Of a stretch of DNA of 56,225 nt, positions 1 through 7,383 are shown piece after piece. The stretch spans positions 1-56,225 of the forward strand of contig JAFUFC010000055.1 of assembly GCA_017470095.1 (NCBI GenBank), given 5' to 3'. The notes below the pieces were generated by a model that was not told the origin of the DNA, did no database searches, and saw only the letters and a program-made list of their open reading frames with translations. Every line of letters begins with the position of its first letter. Position 1 is the first letter of the stretch. Origin of the DNA: Clostridia bacterium. GTDB taxonomy: Bacteria > Bacillota > Clostridia > Christensenellales > Aristaeellaceae. Made by a program: the position numbers and the translations under genes.

Positions 1-1
1 G

Positions 2-388
2 AAGCGCCTTGCAGAGCTGGATCGATTGTTCATGCGGCTATACGAGGATAATGTGGCGGGCAAGGTCAGCGATGAACGTTACGTTACCATGAGCGCGGCC
101 TATGAGAACGAGCAAGCGACGCTGAAAGTTGAGGTCGCTGCCTTACAGCAGGAGATCGAAGCACAGAGCACGCAGGCGGAGAACCTTGACCGCTTTATCC
201 AGACGATTCGGCGCTATGATGAGCTGGACCATCTTACGCCCTATGCAGCCCGCGAGCTGATCCACGCTGTCCGTGTTGGCAAGGCCGAGAAGATTGACGG
301 CAAGCGCCACCAGGAAATCTGCATCGAATATGACCTTGTGGGCTTCATCCCGATCAACGAACTGCTGAAAGCAGTACAGGCGGCATGA
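2..388 (+). CDS. Large serine recombinase, C-terminal fragment (partial at 5' edge)
   Basis: The reading frame is open from the first bases of the window, so this is the tail of a longer gene. The visible part has a coiled-coil stretch rich in Glu, Gln and Ala (AAYENEQATLKVEVAALQQEI), followed by a compact end of the type seen in DUF4368-like C-termini of large serine recombinases (DHLTPYAARELIHAVRVG, then a charged beta segment). Such enzymes integrate or excise transposons and conjugative elements. The catalytic serine domain lies outside the window, so activity cannot be judged. The apparent start at position 26 (TTG) is internal to the protein. Its position suggests that the right end of an integrated element lies between here and about 460. 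The family call rests on the overall pattern. Confidence 0.7.
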   Translation, partial: KRLAELDRLFMRLYEDNVAGKVSDERYVTMSAAYENEQATLKVEVAALQQEIEAQSTQAENLDRFIQTIRRYDELDHLTPYAARELIHAVRVGKAEKIDGKRHQEICIEYDLVGFIPINELLKAVQAA

Positions 389-405
389 CCTGAAATCATG
401 CCGCC
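381..405. terminator. Hairpin overlapping recombinase stop codon
   Basis: There is a perfect 9-bp inverted repeat, GCGGCATGA / TCATGCCGC, with a 7-base loop, and the stop codon lies inside the left arm. No T-run follows, so it may be an mRNA 3' end structure rather than a classical intrinsic terminator. The rest of 406-675 holds a family-A repeat end (456-486) and otherwise nothing I recognise. Confidence 0.35.
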
Positions 406-455
406 CGCAGGATAAACCCAAAGTATGTTTTATGAACATTTAGTCTTGACAAATA

Positions 456-486
456 GAATCTCAATCTTTTAGACGTCAAATAGTAT
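456..486. repeat. Family A foldback repeat, right-end fragment (A4)
   Basis: The segment matches the right terminus of the family A elements at 30781, 43910 and 51432, including the block TTTTAGACGTCAAATAGTAT. The left and central parts of the element are missing. The homology stops close to the likely end of the recombinase-bearing element. Confidence 0.6.
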
Positions 487-675
487 CTTTTTATGGAGCC
501 CTTGCTATCTTCACCCAACGCTTTTGCGTTCAATAACCAGGCGGGGAAAATTCTTCCACGGGGAGAATGCGCGCTTCCCAATGGTTCTTCCGATCAGCTC
601 CCACGCAGAAACGACGAAAATATATCCATCTTTGCCATCCTCGCTTCCCCCCATGGTGGACCGCGTTTTTCTCCC

Positions 676-704
676 TTTGCAGTCGGGTGTTTTTTTGTTA
701 TAAT
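676..704 (+). promoter_or_regulatory. Sigma-A-type promoter of the TetR gene
   Basis: TTTGCA, a 17-bp spacer and a consensus TATAAT. The predicted start near 711 leaves a short leader holding the AAAGGAGG ribosome binding site at 723-730. Confidence 0.6.
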
Positions 705-737
705 GGAGGGGGAAAAGTTAAAAAAGGAGGCGCGGCC

Positions 738-1325
738 ATGAACGCGTTCGTTCGCACCGGGATTCTGGATACCGCACGGCGGAAATTTAACGAAAAAGGC
801 TATGATCGGGTCTCCATGCGGGAAATTGCCGAGGAATGCGGCATGGCGGTGGGCAACCTGACCTATTACTATCACCGGAAGGACGATCTGGTTCAGGCCA
901 TCATGCAGGATGCCTTCCTGTCCGCTAAGCCGGAGCACCCGATCCTGTCCCTGGCGGATCTTAACGATCAATTCAGCCGTATGATAGATACCCTGTTGCG
1001 CTACGCTTTTTATTTTTTGGACGACGCCTTTATCACCGATCAGGACGACCACAACAGTGCTATCCGGCAGCGTATTCTGGTGGGCATCCGCCAGCTCCAG
1101 GCGGATGGGCTGTTCACGCCCGATTTTGACCAGGAAACCCAGCGTGCCCTGCTGGATATGCTGCTAATGACTCACTTGGTCTGGATGCGCATGACGCTGC
1201 GGTTGAGCGCTGCCCCCTCGAAAGCTGATTTTTTGCGGCGGCATTGGCTGGTGCTTCGGCCCTATCTGACGGAAAAAGGCAAAGCCGCCTGTGAAAACAT
1301 GTTAAAAGAGCCGCCCTTCCAATGA
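738..1325 (+). CDS. TetR/AcrR family transcriptional regulator
   Basis: A 195-residue protein with an N-terminal TetR helix-turn-helix at about residues 8-52: ILDTARRKFNEKGYDRVS, then MREIAEECGMAVGNLTYYY and the usual KDDL turn. The rest is a helical ligand or dimerisation domain with no recognisable ligand signature. The ATG at 738 was chosen because AAAGGAGG lies 7 bases upstream; an upstream extension of the frame has no support. It converges on the secreted protein gene at 1360-2067, whose promoter carries a perfect 18-bp palindrome of TetR-operator type. That gene is therefore a plausible target, though autoregulation cannot be excluded. Confidence 0.9.
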   Translation: MNAFVRTGILDTARRKFNEKGYDRVSMREIAEECGMAVGNLTYYYHRKDDLVQAIMQDAFLSAKPEHPILSLADLNDQFSRMIDTLLRYAFYFLDDAFITDQDDHNSAIRQRILVGIRQLQADGLFTPDFDQETQRALLDMLLMTHLVWMRMTLRLSAAPSKADFLRRHWLVLRPYLTEKGKAACENMLKEPPFQ

Positions 1326-1335
1326 AGAGCGGCTC
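1308..1335 (-). terminator. Intrinsic terminator of the 1360-2067 gene
   Basis: GAGCCGC / GCGGCTC hairpin. Read on the minus strand it is followed by TTTT. It overlaps the 3' end of the convergent tetR gene. Confidence 0.55.
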
Positions 1336-1359
1336 TCAGTGCTTTGGTATAAATCGGTT

Positions 1360-2067
1360 TTACTTTTCGATGGCGTTGGCATAGGCTTCCTGAGCCAGCA
1401 GGAAGTAGTTCGGCGTGCCGGCCAAAGTAGCGCCAGACACAGCGTCTGCCACGCCCCAGAAGCCGTCGCCGTTCTGGCTGATCTGATCCTGGGTGAAATC
1501 CACGCCGTTGTTCACCAGGAATTCCTCAATGGCAGCGATATTGCCGGGGAAGGTGATCGGGCTGACCCAGAAATGCACGCCATGCTCGATGGACGCCTTG
1601 GTGCCGATTTCCACGGTCAGGGCCACATGGCCTTCCGCGTCCAGCAGATCGGCTTTTTCCTGAGCAAAGTACCAATCGCCGCCTTCTTCGGTGGTGATGT
1701 AAGCGATAAATTCGCCCTTTTCCTCGTTGCTCACGGTCATATCCTCGGCAATGGTCCATTTCAGGCCATCCAGGAGGAAAGCAGAGGGGAAGAGCTTGTT
1801 ATTCAAAGTCAATGCGCCGGACACAGTGGCATCCTTGGGCAGTTCGGCCCAGCCTTCGGCGCCGCCAAAGGACACGGGCAGCAGCTTCTCATCGAAATGA
1901 ATGGCGGTCAGCTTTCCATCTTCCACTTCCGCGGTGGCGCGGATCAGGCTGTCCGGGCTTTCGCCTGCCATGTGGTACACATTGTAAGCCACGCCCGTCT
2001 CCGCGCAAGCGGCAGCGGCAAAGGCACACAGAATGACAGCCAGAAGAATGCAGGTCAGTTTTTTCAT
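1360..2067 (-). CDS. Secreted protein with a flavinylation-like DAVSGAT motif
   Basis: A 235-residue protein with a clear signal peptide (MKKLTCILLAVILCAFAAAACA, cleavage near residue 22). No domain is obvious over the middle, but the C-terminus has D208-A-V-S-G-A-T214, which fits the DxxS/TGAT pattern to which ApbE attaches FMN in RnfG/NqrC-type FMN-binding domains. The early segment (TAEVEDGKLTAIHFDE) also resembles the first strands of such domains. I infer a diverged extracytoplasmic FMN-binding protein; no ApbE gene lies in the window. A strong promoter and a palindromic operator lie directly upstream, and a TetR gene converges from the other side. It could instead be an unrelated secreted protein with a chance motif. 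Confidence 0.6.
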   Translation of the reverse strand: MKKLTCILLAVILCAFAAAACAETGVAYNVYHMAGESPDSLIRATAEVEDGKLTAIHFDEKLLPVSFGGAEGWAELPKDATVSGALTLNNKLFPSAFLLDGLKWTIAEDMTVSNEEKGEFIAYITTEEGGDWYFAQEKADLLDAEGHVALTVEIGTKASIEHGVHFWVSPITFPGNIAAIEEFLVNNGVDFTQDQISQNGDGFWGVADAVSGATLAGTPNYFLLAQEAYANAIEK

Positions 2068-2090
2068 TGGAACCTCTCCTCTTGTTTGAA

Positions 2091-2108
2091 TTAGTACATC
2101 TGTACTAA
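2091..2108. promoter_or_regulatory. Perfect 18-bp palindromic operator
   Basis: TTAGTACATCTGTACTAA: 8-bp arms with a 2-bp centre, placed just downstream of the minus-10 box of the minus-strand promoter, where a bound repressor would block initiation. The size and symmetry suit a TetR-family dimer, and the TetR gene at 738 is the nearest candidate. Confidence 0.6.
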
Positions 2109-2111
2109 GCT

Positions 2112-2140
2112 AATATAACACAAATCACACCGTATTTCAA
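2112..2140 (-). promoter_or_regulatory. Promoter of the secreted DAVSGAT protein
   Basis: On the minus strand: TTGAAA (2135-2140), a 17-bp spacer, and TATATT (2112-2117), close to the sigma-A consensus. Confidence 0.65.
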
Positions 2141-2290
2141 GGCGTAATACCGAAAAAAACGGTTCATTGGCGAGCTATGTTCAAACGATCAAGCGATACG
2201 AGGGGGAAAATGAACTGAGGAAAGATCCGGTCGTTCCTCCCGGCACATAGAAGCCTCTCTACTGATTCCTGGTTTATGCCCTAATGTTTG

Positions 2291-2433
2291 CGTGTTTTTC
2301 TAAATTCGGAAAGATGTATTTACGGCGTTACGGGCAGCATTCCCGCGTTGCTTTCTCTCGATTTACCTTCAGTAAACCATTGCCAAAGCGCCTGGAGATG
2401 CAAGCCCATCCGCTCGAAACCGCACATTAGACT
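2291..2433. repeat. Family B foldback repeat, degenerate copy (B3)
   Basis: Aligns by eye with the family B elements at 21930 and 31463: TTCTAAATTCGGAAAGATG, the central CGATTTAC...GTAAA hairpin, CAAAGCGCCTGGA and CCGCTCGAA are all kept, but the right terminus has decayed. It lies just past the 3' end of the M24 peptidase gene. The rest of 2141-2290 holds only a short open frame (see rejected items). Confidence 0.6.
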
Positions 2434-2464
2434 TTGGTATAAGTCATTTTGCACGTTGGATGGG

Positions 2465-3703
2465 TCAATCCTTGCCATGCATGAAGCTTTCGATTTCGTC
2501 CGGATCCTTGATGATATCCTTGCTCAATACCTCGCATCCATCTTCGGTAATCAGCAGGTCGTCTTCAATCCGGATGCCGATTTCTTCCTCGTCAATATAC
2601 AGCCCCGGCTCGTCGCTGATAATCCAGCCGGGCTGCAGCACATTCCCAGCGAAGGTGGCATCATGGCAGTCGATTCCGATGGAATGGCTGACCGAGTGCA
2701 TATAGTATTTGCCCACGTCATTAACATCCTGAATCAGTCCCAAGCTAACCAAACCCTCGCCAAGAACCGATGTTGCGATGTCGTTGAGGTCCTTCAGCGT
2801 GATGCCAGGGCGGGCCGCGGCAGCCACGGCCAGATTTGCTTTCAGCACCAGGCGATAAATTTCTTTTTGCCGGGGGCTGTACACGCCGTTTGCGGGATAG
2901 GTGCGCGTGATATCGCTGCAATAATTGCCATATTTCGCGCCCAGGTCCATCAGCAGCAGGGAACCGGGCTGAATCACATCCCGATTGGTGTTATAGTGCA
3001 TCATACATCCGTTTATACCCGATGCGGAAATGGTGTTGAAAGCAAAGCGAACGGCGCCCAGGGATTTGCAGGTGTATTCAAAATTGGCTTGCGCCTGGTA
3101 TTCCAGCATGCCGGGCTTCAGGGTGCTCATCACATGCTCCAGCCCTTGCCGAGTAATGTTAACCGCTTGCCTGACCAAGTTGATTTCGTCTGTGTCCTTG
3201 CGTTCTCTTAAGGGCACACAGGCTTTATGCAGGTCGCGCAGCGTCACGGCAGGATAGAGGCGGGCGAATTCCCGGGCCTTCACGGTATTGTAGTCATCGG
3301 GATCCTCCATGCCGCAGCGGTACAGATCAAAATAGGCATATTCGATATCAAACCGCCCCATGTAGCGGCTGATTGCGGAGCCGATCTCTTCGATGTAGCA
3401 GATGTCCTTGATGCCGCTTACCTGCGCCGCATCCTCTTTGGTGGGCATTTTGCCAGTCCAGCGCTCATGCAGGGGATCGGCAGCCTCGATAAACAGGGTC
3501 TGATGAACAGTGCCGCCGACTTTGACTGCCATAAAGGCCATGTTTTCCCGTTCCATTCCAGTCAAATAGAAGAACTGGCTGTTGACTTCAAAATTGTAAT
3601 AATCGTCCTCATTGGTGTGCACCGGCACACCGGCATAGGAAACAACCATGCTGCCTTCCGGGAGCGTTTCATATAGCCGATTCCTGTGTTCCTGTACAGA
3701 CAT
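2465..3703 (-). CDS. M24B family aminopeptidase (Xaa-Pro aminopeptidase P type)
   Basis: A 412-residue cytosolic metallopeptidase that removes N-terminal residues preceding proline. The N-terminal creatinase-like domain (about 1-165) leads into the pita-bread domain. The five expected metal ligands are all visible: LLMDLGAKYGNYCSDITR (two Asp), HSVSHSIGIDCHD (His), ISDEPGLYI (Glu) and GIRIEDDLLIT (Glu). The length is normal for the family. The start at 3703 has an AAAGAGGTG-type ribosome binding site. It appears monocistronic, with the two tRNA genes upstream and a degenerate family B repeat just after the stop. Confidence 0.9.
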   Translation of the reverse strand: MSVQEHRNRLYETLPEGSMVVSYAGVPVHTNEDDYYNFEVNSQFFYLTGMERENMAFMAVKVGGTVHQTLFIEAADPLHERWTGKMPTKEDAAQVSGIKDICYIEEIGSAISRYMGRFDIEYAYFDLYRCGMEDPDDYNTVKAREFARLYPAVTLRDLHKACVPLRERKDTDEINLVRQAVNITRQGLEHVMSTLKPGMLEYQAQANFEYTCKSLGAVRFAFNTISASGINGCMMHYNTNRDVIQPGSLLLMDLGAKYGNYCSDITRTYPANGVYSPRQKEIYRLVLKANLAVAAAARPGITLKDLNDIATSVLGEGLVSLGLIQDVNDVGKYYMHSVSHSIGIDCHDATFAGNVLQPGWIISDEPGLYIDEEEIGIRIEDDLLITEDGCEVLSKDIIKDPDEIESFMHGKD

Positions 3704-3920
3704 AAAAACACCTCTTTTGAATATAATTAATGAAATTGTACATCAATCGACACGTGTTGGCAAGTGGATAAAGCGAGGAATAGTCTAAACAGCATCCATA
3801 AATCATTCTATGGCAAAAGCTTCAGTCAAGCGTTGGCTGAGGCTTCTTTATCGGCGTGTCGCGTCAGAATGCATGGGGATGGCTTTAAAGGGCAAATCAT
3901 TTTGCGTCCGGAAAAGCAAG

Positions 3921-3970
3921 AAAAAAGTGAGTGCCCGCGGCTTTGAAAGCCTTGTAAACACTCACTTTTT
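3921..3970 (-). terminator. Terminator downstream of the tRNA genes
   Basis: AAAAAGTGAGTG and CACTCACTTTTT form a 12-bp stem with A/T runs on both sides, so it can act in both directions. It follows the minus-strand tRNA pair. The rest of 3704-3920 has no recognisable gene. Confidence 0.75.
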
Positions 3971-3975
3971 CCTCA

Positions 3976-4052
3976 TGGTGGCTCCGAACGGATTCGAACC
4001 ATTGACACTCCGGGTATGAACCGAATGCTCTAGCCAGCTGAGCTACGGAGCC
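3976..4052 (-). tRNA. tRNA-Met (CAU), elongator type
   Basis: The complete cloverleaf can be drawn: acceptor GGCTCCG/CGGAGCC, D arm GCTC...GAGC, anticodon stem TTCGG/CCGGA with loop TTCATAC (anticodon CAT), T arm AATGG TTCGAAT CCGTT, discriminator A, and an encoded CCA. The paired G1-C72 and overall similarity to elongator tRNA-Met argue against an initiator. A lysidine-modified tRNA-Ile2 is the alternative reading of a CAT anticodon. Confidence 0.9.
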
Positions 4053-4055
4053 AGA

Positions 4056-4132
<77 letters not shown>

Positions 4133-4160
4133 ATGTGTGCGCCCTTTTGACGCAGAAGTT

Positions 4161-4189
4161 ATTTTACATCTGTTTTCTGGTTTTGTCAA
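4161..4189 (-). promoter_or_regulatory. Promoter of the tRNA-Met pair
   Basis: Minus strand TTGACA (4184-4189), 17-bp spacer, TAAAAT (4161-4166). Near-consensus, as expected for a stable RNA operon. Confidence 0.75.
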
Positions 4190-4228
4190 TCCCTTTTTTG
4201 AAGATTTTTGGGAAAAATTATTTTTTGG

Positions 4229-4261
4229 TTTAAGGTTTCTTTAAGCCTGCCGTTTTATACT
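4229..4261 (+). promoter_or_regulatory. Promoter with TTTAAG-N5-TTTAAG direct repeat
   Basis: TTTAAG at 4229-4234 and again at 4240-4245 (11-bp period), then 10 bp, then TATACT at 4256-4261. No good minus-35 hexamer exists at 17 bp. The layout is typical of promoters activated by OmpR/PhoB-type response regulators. The same layout recurs at 45830-45862. Confidence 0.6.
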
Positions 4262-4342
4262 GACACCGTCATCAGAAAGGCGCCGATGACTGAACTCATT
4301 CCTCAACGATGACAGGAAAGCAAAAAAATGGAGGTTACGAAA

Positions 4343-5203
4343 ATGAAAAAGCTTGTTATTCTGATGCTGTCTCTGGTTATGGTTCTCAGCATTGCGATGG
4401 CGGGTGCTTCGGCAGAAAATACCACGACCACCACGTCCCAAGCAATTACCGGTACTCAAAGCGCCAATAACAACCGGCGCGGCAACGGCCCCATGAACGG
4501 CCAGCAGGGCATGCCCAACCAGAACCGCGGCCAGCAGCCTGGCGGCAACCGGCAGATGCCCAAGAACAACGGCAAGAACAACCAGATGCCCAGCAATGGC
4601 CAGGCTCCTAACGGCCAGGCCCCCAACGGCCAGGCCCCCAACGGCCAGGCCCCCAACGGTCAGGCTCCTAACGGCCAGGTTCCCAATGGCCAGCTGCCCG
4701 GCAACAGCCAGAAGGCTCCCATGGACGGCGGCAACAGCCAGCAGACCCCTGATACCCAGGCTCCGTCCAATGGCCAACAGACCCCGGACAACCAGATGCC
4801 CCTTCGCGGCCAGCAGGGCAAGAGCCAGAAAGATTTTGGCGGCAAGGGCAAGGTCAGCTTTGATGATCTGCTCAAGAACGGCGTGATCACCCAGGAGACC
4901 TATGACAGCATTATCAAGTACATGCAGGAAAACGCTCCCAAGCAGCAGGCTCCGGCAGGCAGTGCCCAGGCGCCCGCTGCGGCCGAAGACGATACCGCGA
5001 GTGCCGCTCAGCCCGCCGATGGCGAAAAGCCTGCCGACCTGCCCGAATTGCCTGCCAATGGCGAAAAGCCCGCTGATCTGCCGGCCAACGGCGAAGATGG
5101 GCTGCTGAAGGATCTGCTCTCCTCCGGCACTATTACGCAGGATGCCTATGACGCCATCGTAGCTGCTCAGAATAGCACTGAAAGCGAAGCTGCCCAGAAC
5201 TAA
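4343..5203 (+). CDS. Secreted Asn/Gly/Pro/Gln-rich repeat protein with two SHOCT-like motifs
   Basis: A 286-residue protein. Signal peptide at residues 1-24 (MKKLVILMLSLVMVLSIAMAGASA), then a disordered region rich in N, G, Q, P and M, with six tandem QAPNG-type units near the middle. Two related helical motifs follow: VSFDDLLKNGVITQETYDSI and GLLKDLLSSGTITQDAYDAI, which resemble the short C-terminal SHOCT motif. They are separated by a second disordered linker. The ATG at 4343 is used because GGAGGTT lies 6 bp upstream; the ATG at 4328 overlaps that site. Function is unknown; a cell-wall or matrix role is a guess. Its promoter matches that of the beta-helix protein at 45922, so the two may be co-regulated. 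Confidence 0.8.
   Translation: MKKLVILMLSLVMVLSIAMAGASAENTTTTTSQAITGTQSANNNRRGNGPMNGQQGMPNQNRGQQPGGNRQMPKNNGKNNQMPSNGQAPNGQAPNGQAPNGQAPNGQAPNGQVPNGQLPGNSQKAPMDGGNSQQTPDTQAPSNGQQTPDNQMPLRGQQGKSQKDFGGKGKVSFDDLLKNGVITQETYDSIIKYMQENAPKQQAPAGSAQAPAAAEDDTASAAQPADGEKPADLPELPANGEKPADLPANGEDGLLKDLLSSGTITQDAYDAIVAAQNSTESEAAQN
4601..4690 (+). repeat. Six 15-bp tandem units encoding QAPNG/QVPNG
   Basis: Six in-frame 15-bp units of the type CAGGCCCCCAACGGC, several differing only at third positions. The near-identity suggests recent slippage expansion and length variation between strains. Confidence 0.9.
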
Positions 5204-5218
5204 ATGGAGCAACAGAAA

Positions 5219-5252
5219 AGGCCGGGGGGTGAATTCCCCCTGGCTCTTATCA
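5219..5252 (+). terminator. Intrinsic terminator of the PNGQA-repeat gene
   Basis: GCCGGGGG / CCCCCTGGC hairpin followed by a T-rich stretch (TCTTATCATTT), starting 16 bases after the stop codon. The remaining bases to 5403 are AT-rich with no gene. Confidence 0.7.
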
Positions 5253-5403
5253 TTTCCACAATTGACCAATAAACCACGGGATTTTTTAAAAATATTTGGG
5301 AAAATTTCACCACTTTTTTAATAAAAACATGATATTTGTTCTTTTTTTGCCCGCAAAAATGGCCGCGTAGTAACATGCGCGGCGTAAAAAAGCGAAAGTG
5401 TGT

Positions 5404-6351
5404 TCACGCTGGACAGTCATGCATGCGGATCCGGCGCAGGGTCATCCAGGTCATGGCGGCCAACACCAGGATCATCACACCGTAGAGCAGCAGGGGCGGC
5501 CAATCGGATTTATCCAGGGCAAATTCGCCGCCGCCAATCAGCGCCACGCCCAGCAGCAGAAGGAGGATCTCCCGGATGGCTGTTTTTTTGCCTGCGCTGC
5601 GCAGGCCGCCGATCAGAGCAGTCAAGAGCAGCACAGCGTAGCCGATTTGCGTGACCGGGCCAAAGATGAGAATCAGCAGTACATCATCCTGCCGCAGGAT
5701 TTCAGGGATGATTTGGGTGCCGGCGATTAGCGCCAGGGCGTACAAGGCTCGAGTGCCGGGGCGGCGGCAGGCGGCTTTGACAAGAAACAGGGCAGCTATC
5801 AGCAGCAGTACAGCTTCGATGAAGCTGACGGACAGGGACCAATCGCCCCATCCGCTATCGATCGACAGCGGCGGCCAGCACAGCAGAGGATTGCTGACCA
5901 ACGGGCCAAACCCCTGGCCGCTCAGCGGCTCGATCAGCCGCTCAAAGGCGAACAGCCCCAGCCCTGGCAGGGCAGCGCCGTCCAGCAGGACAGCGGGGGA
6001 GGCACCGGCTATTTTGCCTGTTGCCCAGGCGCCCAGCAACACGCCCAGCAGCACGCCAAAGGCGTTCACGCTGCCTGTTTCCAGGGTGAAAAAAGGCAGC
6101 CAACCCTTTGGATCGCCCAGCTCATCGAAAAATACGCTATTGCACCGCACGGCACAGTAAACACCCCGGCCCAGCAGCAGCCCAAACAGCAGCGCCAGCA
6201 GGAAAAACAACCCCACTGGCCGGGCCGAAAGGCCCTTTTTCCGGGATCGTGCCAGCATCACGCTTCCGGCAGCCAGAATGGCCAGCGCGGTCAGCAGGCT
6301 GTACACGGTCACATCCGTGCCCAGAAGGGAAAGAAAGGGAATTTCGCTCAT
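5404..6351 (-). CDS. Polytopic membrane protein, degenerate Lgt-like
   Basis: A 315-residue protein with about eight hydrophobic segments. Its layout follows prolipoprotein diacylglyceryl transferase: GLLLGRGVYCAVR where Lgt has the ARIYYV strand, then NAFGVLLGVLLGAW for the HGGLIG helix, then a segment ending ERLIEPLSGQGFGP at the GRxGNF region, then FIEAVLLL. The residues Lgt needs (the His of HGG and the Arg/Asn of GRxGNF) are not preserved, so transferase activity is doubtful. It is the last gene of a minus-strand block; its ATG lies one base after the stop of the glycosidase gene, so the two are translationally coupled. It may be a lipid-binding or scaffolding paralogue. Confidence 0.55.
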   Translation of the reverse strand: MSEIPFLSLLGTDVTVYSLLTALAILAAGSVMLARSRKKGLSARPVGLFFLLALLFGLLLGRGVYCAVRCNSVFFDELGDPKGWLPFFTLETGSVNAFGVLLGVLLGAWATGKIAGASPAVLLDGAALPGLGLFAFERLIEPLSGQGFGPLVSNPLLCWPPLSIDSGWGDWSLSVSFIEAVLLLIAALFLVKAACRRPGTRALYALALIAGTQIIPEILRQDDVLLILIFGPVTQIGYAVLLLTALIGGLRSAGKKTAIREILLLLLGVALIGGGEFALDKSDWPPLLLYGVMILVLAAMTWMTLRRIRMHDCPA

Positions 6352-6352
6352 G

Positions 6353-7306
6353 TTATTTCACCAACGTAAAAAAGCAAATCATATCAGACAAGGGGCGGCC
6401 AATGTTGGGCATATTCAGCTTCCGGTAGGCCAGCTTGTTCTTGGCCCATTTTTTGTAGATCAGGGCGGAACTGTTGCCGCCATCCAGGTTGTAGGCCAGC
6501 TGGAAGCCCTCTTCACGAACTTCCTTTCCCAGCTTGGCGCACAGGGCGGAAAACTCCGCCACCGTCAGGCCGCTGGTGTAGGTCACGGAATCGCCGTCGG
6601 CGGTGATGAGCATATACTCCAGGGGCCCGATCTGGGCGATGGCGGCCCGCTGGGTTTTTTTCTGGGCGATAATGTTACGGTTTTCGTATTTTTCGCCGAC
6701 GGTGGTTCTGCCGTTTTTCACCAACACCGGGCCAAAGCAGAACACGTTGTACATTTCCTTGCTGTGCGCTTTGTAGTAGGCCTTATAATCATCGGCGGTG
6801 CAGTTGCGCAGGGCGGTAAAATTGCCGTTTTTGTCGATGACCAGCACGTCATAGGCACCATTGGCCCGATTGCGGATCTGCTTGCACTGGCGCATCATCA
6901 CCTGGCATTTGTCGTCGGTGACGCAGTAATCCCCGTTCATGCCCACCACCGCGTTTACCGCCTGGCAGATCTGGATGCCGGTGGCGGTGGTGCTGCGGTT
7001 GCCGCTAAAGCCGGCGGAAGGGTTGCGCACTTGCTCGGCTGATACGGCCCGCAGCTGAGAGGGATCGACGATCTTGACGTGGGCCGTGGTGTATTTTACG
7101 CCTTTATATTTGCCGGTGCTGATCTGAACGGTGATGGATTCATCCTCGTAGAAATCATTGGTGGTGCTGTAATTTTCGTTTTTGGGTTTGGGCCCTGCCA
7201 TGTGCTTGTTCAGCGGCATGGGGGACAGGCCGGATGCCTGAGCGCTGGGCAAAAGCAGGCAAAGCATCAGGAAGATCGTTCCAAGCCTGACAGAGACACG
7301 CTGCAA
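6353..7306 (-). CDS. Secreted phosphodiester glycosidase (NAGPA/DUF2233) family protein
   Basis: A 317-residue protein with a signal peptide (residues 1-24, ending SAQA). The NAGPA-type domain spans about 75-315, with AVVGMNGDYC, VLVKNGRTTVGE and the diagnostic NLDGGNSSALIYK near the C-terminus, which contributes active-site Asp and Gly residues in this family. Family members cleave GlcNAc-phosphodiesters or act on cell-wall glycans; several bacterial members are exopolysaccharide or teichoic acid enzymes. The substrate here is unknown. It lies between the thrH-like gene and the Lgt-like membrane protein, with a good AAGGAGGAATT ribosome binding site. Confidence 0.82.
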   Translation of the reverse strand: MQRVSVRLGTIFLMLCLLLPSAQASGLSPMPLNKHMAGPKPKNENYSTTNDFYEDESITVQISTGKYKGVKYTTAHVKIVDPSQLRAVSAEQVRNPSAGFSGNRSTTATGIQICQAVNAVVGMNGDYCVTDDKCQVMMRQCKQIRNRANGAYDVLVIDKNGNFTALRNCTADDYKAYYKAHSKEMYNVFCFGPVLVKNGRTTVGEKYENRNIIAQKKTQRAAIAQIGPLEYMLITADGDSVTYTSGLTVAEFSALCAKLGKEVREEGFQLAYNLDGGNSSALIYKKWAKNKLAYRKLNMPNIGRPLSDMICFFTLVK

Positions 7307-7383
7307 ATAAATTCCTCCTTGTTTTGCGGCAGGTCTTTGAGCAAATGGGGTCAGGTGGCTGCCGCACCGATGGGCCGGGCAGC

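Noticed and set aside
493-741. An 82-codon frame upstream of the tetR gene.
   Set aside because: It runs through the tetR promoter and ribosome binding site and has no start signal or recognisable motif.
2119-2250. A 43-codon open frame ending SYVQTIKRYEGENELRKDPV...PGT.
   Set aside because: It has a protein-like look and may be a gene remnant, but there is no start signal, and it overlaps the promoter of the minus-strand gene.
4601-4690. Possible CRISPR-like array of 15-bp units.
   Set aside because: The units are contiguous without spacers, in frame, and encode QAPNG repeats inside a secreted protein.
4241-5269. A 342-residue minus-strand frame with LAVGGLAV-type repeats.
   Set aside because: The repeats are the antisense reading of the QAPNG units; the plus-strand gene has a signal peptide, promoter and ribosome binding site.
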